Shown: positions 31,595 through 41,193 of the stretch, one piece after another
How the letters are laid out: each line of letters begins with the position of its first letter
Numbering within the stretch: the first letter of the stretch is position 1
NCBI GenBank assembly: GCA_958427145.1
Contig: CAUAAZ010000013.1
Location: 1-49,238 of the forward strand
From: an uncultured Collinsella sp.
GTDB taxonomy: Bacteria; Actinomycetota; Coriobacteriia; Coriobacteriales; Coriobacteriaceae
DNA length: 49,238 nt
Direction of reading: 5' to 3'
Notes under the pieces: model-generated
Database searches by the model: none
What the model was told of the DNA's origin: nothing
Seen by the model: only the letters and a program-made list of their open reading frames with translations
Position numbers and translations under genes: made by a program

Positions 31595-33739
31595 TTAGTT
31601 GCGTCTGCCGCCTCCGTTGGCGCCCTGACGCCCCTGTGCCGCGCGATTGCGACCGGCGGTGTTCTGCGCGCGCGACATGCCGCCGTGGCCCTTGCTGCCC
31701 TTAGGCCCCTTGCCAGCGCCGGCACCGCCGTGTGCCTTGCCGCCCTTCTTGCCAGTGCCGTGTCCGCCGCTGGCCGATGTCTCGCCTGGGCGTGGCGGCA
31801 CGGGACGGATCAGGCAATGCTTGGTGTAGCCGATCAGGTCGCGGCGGCCGGCCTTTTCCAGTGCCTCGCGCACGAGCTTGTAGTTCTCGGGCTTGCGATA
31901 CTGGATGAGCGCGCGTTGCATGGCCTTCTCGTGCGGGTCGCGCGCCACATAGATCGGCTCCATGGTGCGCGGATCCACGCCGGTGTAGTACATGCAGGTC
32001 GACATAGTGGACGGCGTGGGGTAGAAGTCTTGCACCTGCTCGGGCATGTAGCCCATGTCGCGCACGGCCTCGGCAAGGTCCACGGCTTCCTTCATCGTCG
32101 AGCCGGGGTGGCTCGAGATCAGATACGGCACTACGTACTGTTTGAGTCCGTATTCGCGGTTCAAGCGCTCAAATTTGCGACAGAACGCATCGTAGACGGC
32201 GCGGCTCGGTTTGCCCATCACGGACAGCACCGCGTCGCTCACGTGCTCGGGTGCCACGCGCAGCTGGCCCGAGACATGGTGCTCCAGCAGCTCGCGCAAA
32301 AACTCGTCCGAGGCATCGGCCATGGTGTAGTCAAAACGGATGCCGCTGCGGACAAAGACCTTCTTGACGCCCGGCAGCTGGCGCAGGTCGCGCAGCAGCT
32401 GCGTGTAGCCGCTCTCGTCGACCACCATGTTCTTGCACACACTCGGCCATAGGCAGCGCTTGTTCTTGCACACGCCGTGTTTGAGCTGCTTGTCGCAGGC
32501 AGGGCGGCTAAAGTTTGCCGTCGGTCCACCCACGTCGTTGATATAGCCCTTAAACTCGGGGTCGCGCGTGAGCAGCTCGGCTTCGCGCATGATCGAGTCG
32601 TGGCTGCGCATCTGCAGCACGCGGCCCTGGTGGAAGGTCAGCGCGCAAAACGAGCACTCGCCAAAGCACCCGCGGTTGGAGCTGATCGAAAACTTGATCT
32701 CGGCAAAGGCCGGCACGCCGCCCGCCGCGTCGTAGTCGGGATGCCAATCGCGTGCGTAGGGGAGCTCGGCCACCTCGTCCATCTCGTCGGTGGTGAGTGT
32801 TGCCGACGGCGGGTTCTGCACCACGTACACGCTGTTGGGATATGGCTCTACCAAGCGATGGCCGGTGATAGGGTCCATATTTTGCTGCTGCACGTTAAAG
32901 CTGCGGGCGTAGTTGAGCTTGTCAGCGGCAAGGTCGTCCCAGCTGGGCAGCAGGTCGTAGTCGTAGACCTCGTCGAGCGAACCCGTGCGGTAGACAGTGC
33001 CATTGATATAGGTGATCTGATCGACGGGCAGCCCCGCGTCGAGCGCGTCGGCGATCTCGACAATCGCGTGCTCGCCCATGCCGTAGATGAGAATGTCGGC
33101 GCCCGAGTCGAGCAGTACCGAACGCTTGAGCTTGTCCTGCCAGTAGTCGTAGTGGGCCAGACGGCGCAGACTCGCCTCGATGCCCCCGATGATGATGGGG
33201 ATGTCCTTAAACGTCTGGCGGATGAGGTTGCCGTAGACCGTGACGGCGCGGTTGGGGCGGTGCCCCTCCTCGCCACCGGGGGTATAGGCGTCGGTGTGGC
33301 GGCGGTGCTTGGTCACCGAATAGTGGTTGACCATGGAGTCCATGTTGCCGGCACTGACGAGAAAGCCCAGGCGCGGCTCGCCGAGCACGGTGATGCTGGC
33401 GGGGTCGGTCCAGTCGGGTTGGCAGATGATGCCCACTTTGTAGCCGTGCGCGTCGAGGACGCGGCTGATGATGGCCATGCCAAAGCTGGGATGGTCCACA
33501 TAGGCGTCGCCGCAGATGTAGACAAAGTCGCACTGGTCCCAGCCGCGTGCATCCATGTCGGCTCGACTGACGGGGAGGAATTTATCGCGGCCCGGGCGCC
33601 AGGGGCGGGCGGGCGTCGCTTGGGAATGCTTGGTGCGGGCGACCGTGGCCTGCGCCTTGCCGCCGCGCTTTTGCTGCTGGCCCTGTTTGCCCTGCTGGCT
33701 GCGCTGGTTGTTCTGAGCGTGCTGAGGCTTTTTTGCCAC
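31595..33739 (-). CDS. YgiQ-family radical SAM protein
   Basis: A 714-residue radical S-adenosylmethionine protein. The 4Fe-4S cluster cysteines are in NRGCFGECSFCAL (C-x3-C-x2-C, about residue 330). An N-terminal cobalamin-like domain begins at CDFVYICGDAYVDHPSFG, and the family's distinctive QVQDFYPTPSTMSTCMYYTG lies about 100 residues before the end of the core. The biochemical role of YgiQ is unknown. The GTG at 33739 follows GGGAGGGATC; an upstream ATG would cross a hairpin at 33777-33811. The first 45 residues are Gln/Lys-rich and the last 60 are Gly/Lys/Arg-rich, both probably disordered. The basic tail parallels that of the helicase at 16665. Confidence 0.93.
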   Translation of the reverse strand: MAKKPQHAQNNQRSQQGKQGQQQKRGGKAQATVARTKHSQATPARPWRPGRDKFLPVSRADMDARGWDQCDFVYICGDAYVDHPSFGMAIISRVLDAHGYKVGIICQPDWTDPASITVLGEPRLGFLVSAGNMDSMVNHYSVTKHRRHTDAYTPGGEEGHRPNRAVTVYGNLIRQTFKDIPIIIGGIEASLRRLAHYDYWQDKLKRSVLLDSGADILIYGMGEHAIVEIADALDAGLPVDQITYINGTVYRTGSLDEVYDYDLLPSWDDLAADKLNYARSFNVQQQNMDPITGHRLVEPYPNSVYVVQNPPSATLTTDEMDEVAELPYARDWHPDYDAAGGVPAFAEIKFSISSNRGCFGECSFCALTFHQGRVLQMRSHDSIMREAELLTRDPEFKGYINDVGGPTANFSRPACDKQLKHGVCKNKRCLWPSVCKNMVVDESGYTQLLRDLRQLPGVKKVFVRSGIRFDYTMADASDEFLRELLEHHVSGQLRVAPEHVSDAVLSVMGKPSRAVYDAFCRKFERLNREYGLKQYVVPYLISSHPGSTMKEAVDLAEAVRDMGYMPEQVQDFYPTPSTMSTCMYYTGVDPRTMEPIYVARDPHEKAMQRALIQYRKPENYKLVREALEKAGRRDLIGYTKHCLIRPVPPRPGETSASGGHGTGKKGGKAHGGAGAGKGPKGSKGHGGMSRAQNTAGRNRAAQGRQGANGGGRRN

Positions 33740-33776
33740 GATCCCTCCCGGTGTTTGTATGCTGCACGTAATTGTA

Positions 33777-33811
33777 ACCAGTCTTTTTGGGACGGTGCTA
33801 AAAAGACTGGT
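33777..33811. other. perfect 12-bp hairpin between divergent genes
   Basis: ACCAGTCTTTTT (33777-33788) pairs perfectly with AAAAAGACTGGT (33800-33811) over an 11-nt loop. It lies 38 bp upstream of the ygiQ-like start and could affect either divergent transcript. No second copy was noticed in the window. Confidence 0.6.
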
Positions 33812-33992
33812 GGAGTACATGGGCTAGTGAGTGGGAGCGTCGCCGCGCCCGCCGTTTGTTTCCAGACTGTGTATCCCTGCGTCGAAGGAGCCGTCTCGCG
33901 CGCACGCCATGTTGTCAATGGGTTACAGTATGAACGGCGGCTATGTTTCCGCCAACGCACGAGAGAGTCGTCAACAAGGAGGATGCACGACG

Positions 33993-34709
33993 ATGCAGCG
34001 TGCCAAACAGATATCGGAGTCCATCGAGCTGGGCATTATCTTGGCGCTCGCCGGTGGCTTTATGGACGTCTATTCGTACATTGGGCGCGATCATGTTTTC
34101 GCCAACGCGCAGACAGGCAACATCCTGCTCGTGGGCGTGAGCATCTCGGAGGGCAACTGGGCACTTGCGGGACGCTATTTCTTCCCCGTGGTGTCGTTTG
34201 CCGTGGGCATTATGCTTGCCGACCTGGTGCATGAGCGGTTTGGCAGCGTGATTCACTGGCGCCAGGTAACGGTGTTCTTTGAAGCTGTCATCTTGCTGGG
34301 CGTGAGCTTTATCCCGGGCGGCAATTTCAATCTGCTCGCCAACTGCCTCACTTCGTTTGCCTGCGGTATGCAGGTAGAGAGCTTCCGCAAGATCCACGGT
34401 CACGGCATCGCTACGACCATGTGCATCGGCAACTTGCGCAACGCGCTGCAAAACGTGGACGATTACATCATCACCCACAGGCGCGGCTTTTTGGAAAACG
34501 GCCTGCTGTACTTTGGCGTGATCTTTACCTTTGTGTTTGGCGCCGTGTTGGGCAACTGGTGTATTGAGCGCATGGGCCTGCACGCCATCGTCGTGGCGAG
34601 CTTGCTGCTGTTTGTCGCGTTTGCCATCATGTTCATCGACCGCGAGCGCGACTTGCGCTTACGCTGGAAGGTTGCGGCCGAGGCTTGGAAAGAGGGCTGC
34701 CGAAAGTAA
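33993..34709 (+). CDS. DUF1275 (YoaK-like) membrane protein
   Basis: A 238-residue membrane protein with six predicted hydrophobic segments. The family's hallmarks are visible at the N-terminus: LALAGGFMDVYSYIGRDHVF followed by ANAQTGNILLVG, where the conserved TGN lies in the second helix. The central FACGMQVESFRKI and TTMCIGNLRNAL segments also match DUF1275. No biochemical function is established for the family. The ATG at 33993 follows AAGGAGG; a longer frame to 33831 crosses the divergent promoter region. It is a single gene ending at the terminator at 34713-34751. Confidence 0.9.
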   Translation: MQRAKQISESIELGIILALAGGFMDVYSYIGRDHVFANAQTGNILLVGVSISEGNWALAGRYFFPVVSFAVGIMLADLVHERFGSVIHWRQVTVFFEAVILLGVSFIPGGNFNLLANCLTSFACGMQVESFRKIHGHGIATTMCIGNLRNALQNVDDYIITHRRGFLENGLLYFGVIFTFVFGAVLGNWCIERMGLHAIVVASLLLFVAFAIMFIDRERDLRLRWKVAAEAWKEGCRK

Positions 34710-34712
34710 CCG

Positions 34713-34751
34713 ATTGCGGCAAAGGGGCTGTTCCTTTGCCGCAATTTTTTT
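34713..34751 (+). terminator. Rho-independent terminator
   Basis: ATTGCGGCAAAGG (34713-34725) pairs with CCTTTGCCGCAAT (34733-34745), followed by a seven-T run. Confidence 0.95.
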
Positions 34752-34762
34752 CATCATCTGTT

Positions 34763-34815
34763 GAAACGCTTTAACACTTTTGATGTTCTCACGCGTTTTT
34801 TGTTTCAAAAGCGTT
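34763..34815. promoter_or_regulatory. inverted AACGCTTT pair upstream of fucO
   Basis: GAAACGCTTT (34763-34772) and AAAAGCGTT (about 34807-34815) are inverted copies about 35 bp apart, 60-110 bp before the fucO start. They could be operator half-sites. The regulator is unknown. Confidence 0.35.
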
Positions 34816-34874
34816 AGGATGGGACTTATAGCGCGGGGCGTAATGGGTGCCTCGCACACGATGGGAGGCTATCA

Positions 34875-36041
34875 ATGGCTAATCGTTTCGTTCTCAATAC
34901 CATCTCTTATCATGGTTCCGGCGCCATCAAGGAGATCCCCGGCGAGCTCCAGCGTCGCGGCTACAAGAAGATCTTCGTCTGCTCCGATCCCGATCTGGTC
35001 AAGTTTGGCGTTACCGCCAAGGTGACCGACGAGCTCGACGCCGCTGGCATCGCCTGGAGCCTCTACTCCGAGATCAAGCCCAACCCCACGATTCAGAACG
35101 TCAAGGACGGCGTCGAGGCCTTCAAGGCCGCCGAGGCTGACGCTATCGTGACCATCGGTGGCGGCTCCTCCATGGACACCGCTAAGGCCATCGGCATCAT
35201 CATCAACAACCCCGAGTTCGCCGATGTCCGCAGCCTCGAGGGCGTTGCTCCCACCAAGAACCACGCCGTGTTCACCATCGCCGTGCCGACGACCGCCGGT
35301 ACCGCTGCCGAGGTGACCATCAACTACGTCATCACCGACCCCGAGAAGGTCCGCAAGTTCGTGTGCGTCGACACCAACGACGCCCCCGAGGTCGCCGTCG
35401 TCGACCCCGACATGATGGCTTCCATGCCCGCCGGCCTGACCGCTTCCACTGGCATGGACGCTCTGACCCACGCCATCGAGGGCTACACCACCAAGGGCGC
35501 TTGGGAGCTTTCCGACATGTTCCACTTTGAGGCTATCAAGCTGATCAGCGAGAACCTGCGCGACTCCGTCGCCGAGGCCAAGTCCGGTCAGCCCGGCTCC
35601 GGCCGCGAGGGCATGGCTCTTGGCCAGTATGTCGCCGGCATGGGCTTCTCCAACGTCGGCCTGGGCATCGACCACGCCATGGCTCACACCCTGTCCGCTC
35701 ACTACGACACCCCGCACGGCGTCGCCTGCGCCATGCTGCTGCCGATCGCCATGGAGTTCAACAAGCCGGTTTGCGCCGAGCGCCTGGCCAAGGTCGCCGT
35801 CGCCATGGGCGTTGACACCACGGGCATGAGCACCGACGAGGCTGCCGATGCCGCCATCGCCGCCGTCAAGCAGCTCTCCGCCGACGTGAATATCCCGCAC
35901 GTCTGCGAGGCCATGAAGGCCGACGAGATCGAAGTCCTGGCCAAGGACGCCATGGCCGACGCCTGCTTCCCGGGTAACCCGCGCGAGGCGACGCTCGACG
36001 ACGTCATCGAGCTCTTCAAGAAGATCTGCCCGGCTGCCTAA
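34875..36041 (+). CDS. fucO: lactaldehyde reductase / 1,2-propanediol oxidoreductase
   Basis: A 388-residue group III (iron-type) alcohol dehydrogenase, closely similar along its length to E. coli FucO, which reduces L-lactaldehyde from fucose or rhamnose breakdown to 1,2-propanediol using NADH. The nucleotide-binding GGGSSMD is near residue 96 and the shared segment NNPEFADVRSLEG is near 111. Metal ligands Asp195, His199, His267 and His281 are all present in DALTHA and IDHAMAH...TPHG. The ATG follows GGGAGG. Codon use is strongly biased (almost all GCC, GAG, AAG, ATC), suggesting high expression, as expected for a fermentative redox sink. A broader alcohol substrate range is possible. It is followed by a very large palindrome. 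Confidence 0.94.
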   Translation: MANRFVLNTISYHGSGAIKEIPGELQRRGYKKIFVCSDPDLVKFGVTAKVTDELDAAGIAWSLYSEIKPNPTIQNVKDGVEAFKAAEADAIVTIGGGSSMDTAKAIGIIINNPEFADVRSLEGVAPTKNHAVFTIAVPTTAGTAAEVTINYVITDPEKVRKFVCVDTNDAPEVAVVDPDMMASMPAGLTASTGMDALTHAIEGYTTKGAWELSDMFHFEAIKLISENLRDSVAEAKSGQPGSGREGMALGQYVAGMGFSNVGLGIDHAMAHTLSAHYDTPHGVACAMLLPIAMEFNKPVCAERLAKVAVAMGVDTTGMSTDEAADAAIAAVKQLSADVNIPHVCEAMKADEIEVLAKDAMADACFPGNPREATLDDVIELFKKICPAA

Positions 36042-36048
36042 CTTGGTT

Positions 36049-36179
36049 CGGCGGGCCCCTGCCCGTTAGCCCCACAATCGTCCTCGGACATGTCGGAAGC
36101 CCCCGCTGCGCACTTCGTGCGGCGGGGGCTTCCTCCGTCCTGCGGAAAGATTGTGGGGCTAACGGGCAGGGGCCCGCCG
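36049..36179. repeat. 131-bp nested palindrome
   Basis: Two perfectly matching 31-bp arms (36049-36079 and 36149-36179), containing CTGCCCGTTAGCCCCACAAT and its complement, enclose a second perfect 12-bp stem, GGAAGCCCCCGC/GCGGGGGCTTCC (36095-36106 and 36122-36133), extended by CGCAC/GTGCG. It follows the fucO stop by 7 bp. No T-run follows, so it is not an ordinary terminator, though it could protect or end the fucO mRNA. Confidence 0.85.
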
Positions 36180-36297
36180 GCTCGTTATCGTGGCGGGCGC
36201 TGCTCTGAGAAGCTCGATGGGTTGTCTCGCTAGGTAAATAATTGTGCGCGGTGGTATTGTTGCTGTGGGTTTAATTCGATATGAAAGGGTGACTTTG

Positions 36298-37326
36298 GTG
36301 TCCAAGATGGATTCTACGCTCTCCTACATTACTGACCAGTTGAAGGCGCTTACCTCGATTGCTTCACCTACCGGCTATACCCGTGCGGCGACTGATTATC
36401 TGATGGAAACGTTGCGCGATATGGGCTTTGGCCCCGAGCGTTCCAATAAAGGCAACGTACTGGTCGAGCTTGGCGGCGAGGGCGAGCCGCTTGTGTTGGC
36501 GAGCCATGTCGACACCCTGGGCGCCATGGTGCGCTCCATTAAGGACAATGGTCGCCTGCGTCCCACGACGCTCGGCGGGCATCAGTGGTCTACGGCCGAT
36601 GGCGAGAACTGCACCGTCTACACGCGTGACGGCAATGTGTACACGGGCGTGGTCCTCAATACCGAGCCTTCGGCGCACGTGGCCGACGAGCCGGTCAAGA
36701 CCATCGAGAAGAACATGGAAATCCTGCTCGACGAGAACGTTGACAGCAAGGACGACGTGCTTGAGCTGGGTATTCAGACTGGCGACATCATCGCTATGGA
36801 CCCGCGCACTACGGTGACGGAGAGCGGCTACATCAAGAGTCGCTTCCTTGACGACAAGCTGTCTGCGGCAATCCTGCTGGGGCTGGCGCGTGCCATCGCC
36901 GCTGGCGAGGTGACGCTTTCGCGTAAGGTTTCGCTGCTCTTTACCGTGTACGAGGAGGTCGGCCATGGCGGTGCCTTTGTGCCGGCCGATACGCGCGAGA
37001 TGATCAGCGTGGACATGGGCTGCGTGGGCGACGACCTGGGCTGCACCGAGCGCATGGTTTCGATTTGCGCCAAGGATTCGGGCGGTCCGTACAACTACGA
37101 CCTGGTAACCACGCTGTCCAACATCGCGCGCGAGCTGGAGCTCGATTACGCCATCGATGTGTACCCACACTACGGCTCCGACGTCGAGGCCACGCTCTCG
37201 GCCGGCTACGACATTCGCCATGGTCTGATCGGCCCCGGCGTGTACGCGAGCCACAACTACGAGCGCAGCCACATCGACGGCGTGCGCAACACCTTCGAGC
37301 TCGTCCGCGCCTACGTACAGCGCTAA
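36298..37326 (+). CDS. M42-family metallo-aminopeptidase
   Basis: A 342-residue cytosolic di-metal peptidase of the M42 (FrvX/glutamyl aminopeptidase, TET-like) family. Metal-binding and catalytic motifs are visible: ASHVDTLG (about residue 66), RFLDDKLSAAIL (about 182), the catalytic YEEVGHGG (about 218) and SVDMG (about 240), with SHNYERSHIDG near the end. Family members trim amino-terminal residues from peptides in large oligomers; some are annotated as endoglucanases in error. The GTG at 36298 is preferred, with AAAGGG about 8 bases upstream; an ATG two codons further in is also possible. It stands alone, with palindromes on both sides. Confidence 0.9.
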   Translation: MSKMDSTLSYITDQLKALTSIASPTGYTRAATDYLMETLRDMGFGPERSNKGNVLVELGGEGEPLVLASHVDTLGAMVRSIKDNGRLRPTTLGGHQWSTADGENCTVYTRDGNVYTGVVLNTEPSAHVADEPVKTIEKNMEILLDENVDSKDDVLELGIQTGDIIAMDPRTTVTESGYIKSRFLDDKLSAAILLGLARAIAAGEVTLSRKVSLLFTVYEEVGHGGAFVPADTREMISVDMGCVGDDLGCTERMVSICAKDSGGPYNYDLVTTLSNIARELELDYAIDVYPHYGSDVEATLSAGYDIRHGLIGPGVYASHNYERSHIDGVRNTFELVRAYVQR

Positions 37327-37377
37327 CGATGCAGCGGCCTCGGCTGACACGGCAGTACCGACCGAGGCCGGCCTCTC

Positions 37378-37448
37378 TAAGTTGCGGTGAAATAGGGACT
37401 GTTTGGCGGTTTTAAACGCTTAAACAGTCCCTATTTCACCGCAACTTA
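37378..37448. repeat. TTGCGGTGAAAT-family palindrome (copy 1)
   Basis: Perfect 27-bp arms (37378-37404 and 37422-37448; core TTGCGGTGAAATAGGGACTG and its complement) surround a 17-nt loop. It lies between the convergent M42 peptidase and mnmA genes. The second copy is at 48416-48478. Confidence 0.9.
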
Positions 37449-37462
37449 TGAAGGGGATGGGA

Positions 37463-38563
37463 CTACTTGATGGCGGCAGTCACGGTACCGCCGCCGAGGA
37501 CGATGTCGCCGCGGTAGACTACAACGGCTTGGCCGGGGGCGATGGCGCGCTGCGGGTCGTCAAAAGTTAGCAGCATTTGCCCGTCTTCGCCGCGCGCAAG
37601 GGTCGCTGCCTGGTCTTTCTGACGATAGCGGTACTTGGCACCTACGCGAATGCCACCGGACGTGAGCTCTGCCTTCATGCGGTCGGCAGGGGCACTCCAG
37701 ATCCAGTCGTTGGCCGTGAGCGCTGTGGCCGTTAGGTCCTCGGCCTCGCCCAGATGCACGGTGCTGCTGTCGGCGTCGACGCCCGTTACGTACACGGGAT
37801 GCGCCATCGCGACGCCCAGGCCCTTGCGCTGACCGATGGTGTAGCGCAGCGCACCGTTGTGGCGCCCGACCACGCTGCCGTCGCGCCACACAATGTCGCC
37901 CGGTGCAGCGGGATGTCCGCAGCGGCGCTCGATATAGCCCGCGTAGTCACCGTCTGGAATAAAGCAGATGTCCTCGCTTTCGGCCTTCTTGGCGTTGGTA
38001 AAGCCCTGCTCGGCGGCAATGCGGCGCACGTCGCGCTCTTTGTCCAGCCCAGCCAGCGGAAAGATCGTGTGCGCCAGGCGTTCCTGCGTAAGCGAATACA
38101 AAAAGTAACTCTGGTCCTTTTTGGGGTCCTCGCCGCGGTACAGCTGCCAGGTTCCGTCGGACGCCTGGCTCGTTTTGGCGTAGTGGCCCGTGGCGATGTA
38201 GTCGCAGCCCATATCCAGCGCCGCATCCAGCAATGCGCCAAACTTAATGTGGCGGTTGCAGATGATGCATGGGTTGGGCGTCAGCCCCTCCTGATAGGCG
38301 GTCACGAAGCGCTCGATAACGTTGCGGTCGAAGGCCTGCTGCAGGTCGAGCACATGGTGGGGCATCCCCAAGCGCTCGGCGACAGCCTTTGCATCGGCGA
38401 TGTCGCGGTCGACCTTACTCATGCCCGTGACGGGATCGGGCGCGGGGCAGGTGAGGCGCATGGTGGCGCCGACGCATTCGTAGCCCTGGCTTTTGAGCAG
38501 GTACGCGGTCACGCTGGAATCGACGCCGCCGCTCATGGCGACGAGCACGCGCTTGTTGTGCAT
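37463..38563 (-). CDS. mnmA: tRNA-specific 2-thiouridylase
   Basis: A 366-residue enzyme that adds sulfur to U34 of Lys, Glu and Gln tRNAs using ATP and a persulfide. The PP-loop AMSGGVDSS is at residues 9-17. The two catalytic cysteines are in NPCIICNRHIKFG (about residue 100) and SEDICFIPDGDY (about 200). The C-terminal beta-barrel domain has TIGQRKGLG. The ATG at 38563 has GGAGAACC upstream. It follows cysK on the same strand, but a terminator at 38604-38631 separates them. The nearby cysteine synthase fits a sulfur theme, although the two genes need not be co-regulated. Confidence 0.97.
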   Translation of the reverse strand: MHNKRVLVAMSGGVDSSVTAYLLKSQGYECVGATMRLTCPAPDPVTGMSKVDRDIADAKAVAERLGMPHHVLDLQQAFDRNVIERFVTAYQEGLTPNPCIICNRHIKFGALLDAALDMGCDYIATGHYAKTSQASDGTWQLYRGEDPKKDQSYFLYSLTQERLAHTIFPLAGLDKERDVRRIAAEQGFTNAKKAESEDICFIPDGDYAGYIERRCGHPAAPGDIVWRDGSVVGRHNGALRYTIGQRKGLGVAMAHPVYVTGVDADSSTVHLGEAEDLTATALTANDWIWSAPADRMKAELTSGGIRVGAKYRYRQKDQAATLARGEDGQMLLTFDDPQRAIAPGQAVVVYRGDIVLGGGTVTAAIK

Positions 38564-38590
38564 GGGGAGGTTCTCCTTGGTGGCATGTGG

Positions 38591-38631
38591 CCAAAAAAGA
38601 AAAGCGGCGCGGGAGGCTGGTTCCGCGCCGC
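38591..38631 (-). terminator. Rho-independent terminator (minus strand)
   Basis: On the minus strand GCGGCGCGG (38631-38623) pairs with CCGCGCCGC (38612-38604), followed by TTTTCTTTTTT. It ends cysK. Confidence 0.92.
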
Positions 38632-38744
38632 AGACATTGTAGCAAGTTCGGACGTCTCGTGGGACACCCTGATTGGATGGGCTCAGGCTGCCGGGAGAGA
38701 GGAGACCGGCTCGTCCGTGGGCTCAACCTATGGGCGACAGGCCC

Positions 38745-39683
<939 letters not shown>

Positions 39684-39936
39684 GGTGAACCTCCAAAGTG
39701 TTCAAATGACTGGATACCGTGTGGTTTTACGGTGTGTATAGCAGCGAAACCCACAAACCTTATGGGTTGTTCGTTTTGCTGTTGGCAAGCATAGTAGACA
39801 GTAAAGCCTAGTAACGCAATAGGAAATAGAAGATTATTACGAGTCGATTAACCATCTTGACCGGAACGGGTATTTTCAAAACCAATTTTTCGGCTAGAAT
39901 TTCTACGGACTAAATGACCGAAAGGCAGCACTATAT

Positions 39937-40365
39937 ATGTTGGTTTCTACTAAGGGCAGATATGCCCTGCGCGTTATGGTCGATCTGGCCGAGCACCAGG
40001 CGGCCGGTCGCATCCCGCTCAAAGAGATCGCGGCGCGACAGGGGATTTCCGAGAAATATCTCGAGAACATCTTGGCTACGCTCGTACGTGCCAACATGCT
40101 CTCGGGTATGCGTGGCAAGGGCGGCGGCTACGTGCTCACGCGCCCGCCCGAGCAGTACACGGTGGGCGAGATCTTGCGTCTGACCGAGGGCAGCCTAGCA
40201 CCGGTCGCATGCCTGGACGGCGACTGCAAGGGCTGTTCGCGTTCGGACGAGTGCCCCACGCTCGACGTGTGGAAGAACCTGGACAAGCTCATCAACGACT
40301 ACCTCGACGGTGTGACGCTCGATCAACTTGTCGCTCCCAACCATGGCTACGACTATGTCATCTAA
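39937..40365 (+). CDS. Rrf2-family transcriptional regulator (IscR/CymR-like)
   Basis: A 142-residue winged-helix regulator. The N-terminal MLVSTKGRYALRVMVDLA and the recognition region ISEKYLENILATLVRA are standard for Rrf2. RGKGGGYVLTRPPE forms the wing. Four cysteines lie in CLDGDCKGCSRSDEC (about residues 93-107), the region that binds a 2Fe-2S cluster in IscR, so it may sense iron-sulfur or redox state. Its position, divergent from cysK, also fits a CymR-like cysteine regulator; sequence alone does not settle this. The start is the ATG at 39937, with GAAAGGC upstream. TAGAAT at 39895-39900 is a good -10 candidate. Confidence 0.9.
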   Translation: MLVSTKGRYALRVMVDLAEHQAAGRIPLKEIAARQGISEKYLENILATLVRANMLSGMRGKGGGYVLTRPPEQYTVGEILRLTEGSLAPVACLDGDCKGCSRSDECPTLDVWKNLDKLINDYLDGVTLDQLVAPNHGYDYVI

Positions 40366-40434
40366 CCCACACCTGCATTTGGGGACGGGGTAGAAATGGT
40401 AGATTCTCTCGTCCTTTGAGACTTGACAAATAAG

Positions 40435-40472
40435 AAGGCCGCCCATTTTTTGCGATGGGCGGCCTTCGTTTT
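40435..40472 (+). terminator. bidirectional Rho-independent terminator
   Basis: AAGGCCGCCCAT (40435-40446) pairs with ATGGGCGGCCTT (40455-40466), followed by CGTTTT. It lies between the convergent Rrf2 and holin-like genes and has T-rich sequence on both strands. Just upstream, TTTGGGGACGGGG (40379-40391) resembles part of the GGGGAC-type repeats. Confidence 0.9.
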
Positions 40473-40503
40473 GGGTCGATATGACGGTTCGTATTGAACA
40501 GTT

Positions 40504-40869
40504 CTAGCCCTCGGCGATGCTGTCGAGAATGCTGCGCATGATGGATACCAGGATGCTGCCCATAAAGGCCGATCCAAAGCCGGCAATGGAGATACCCGCG
40601 CCCAGCAGATTGACCGACAGGTAGCTGGCCAGCTCGAGCATAAAGCTGTTGACTACGAGCTGAAAAATACCAAGCGTGATAATAGTGAGCGGCAGCGAGA
40701 TGACCGTCAGGAACGGCTTGACGAGCGAGTCGACGATGTTGAGGAACAGTCCCACGAAGGCAAAGCAGACCCAAGCCTCGGCAAAGCCGAAGGGTTGGAT
40801 ACCGGGGACGAGGAACGTGGCGATCGCGATGGCGATCGAGGTGAAGAGCCAGTTAAGCATAAAGCGCAT
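40504..40869 (-). CDS. phage-holin-IV-like four-helix membrane protein
   Basis: A 121-residue membrane protein with four hydrophobic helices, matching the PF04020-type family (mycobacterial phage holin superfamily IV; YvlD-like). Recognisable landmarks are FLVPGI after the first helix and VDSLVKPFLTVISLPLTIITLG between the second and third. These proteins are widespread chromosomal membrane proteins of unknown role and do not imply a prophage. The ATG at 40869 is modestly supported by an upstream GAAAGGA. It is transcribed alone on the minus strand. Confidence 0.88.
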   Translation of the reverse strand: MRFMLNWLFTSIAIAIATFLVPGIQPFGFAEAWVCFAFVGLFLNIVDSLVKPFLTVISLPLTIITLGIFQLVVNSFMLELASYLSVNLLGAGISIAGFGSAFMGSILVSIMRSILDSIAEG

Positions 40870-41193
40870 GGCGTGAATCCTTTCTTGCGCCGGGGTTGCT
40901 GGCGTCGCGTGAAGCGGCTTGCGGCGGCGACCTGGATGGTTGCGCGGGCGCGCCGCGGTGTTTGGGCGCCCATTGTCTCAAATATTCGTGGAGCTTACGT
41001 GCGCATATGGTTTCTAAACGGCGTTCGTCCTGAAAAACGCGCCGCTGGCAGAGAGTCTTGTCGCTTTAGTTTGGTGGTGTGCTACACTGCTACGGGCAAA
41101 AGCCACAGGCGTTGCCCTATTGCATAGAACGGGCGAACGATGCCCGATGTCAGTATCAACTTCGATGCCTTTTGGCGGGTTTGGCGGTGATCG
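40870..41193. other. divergent intergenic region
   Basis: This 324-bp gap lies between the holin-like gene and yerC. TACACT at 41083-41088 may be the yerC -10 box, with TTGTCG at 41058 as a poorly spaced -35. No repeat family member or gene was recognised in it. Confidence 0.5.

Noticed and set aside
39684..39936. T-box or cysteine riboswitch upstream of cysK
   Set aside because: Small inverted repeats (ACCGT/ACGGT, AACCCA/TGGGTT) exist, but no T-box sequence or specifier stem was recognised.
40504..40869. Prophage remnant based on the holin-like gene
   Set aside because: The PF04020-type family is a common chromosomal membrane protein, and no other phage gene is nearby.
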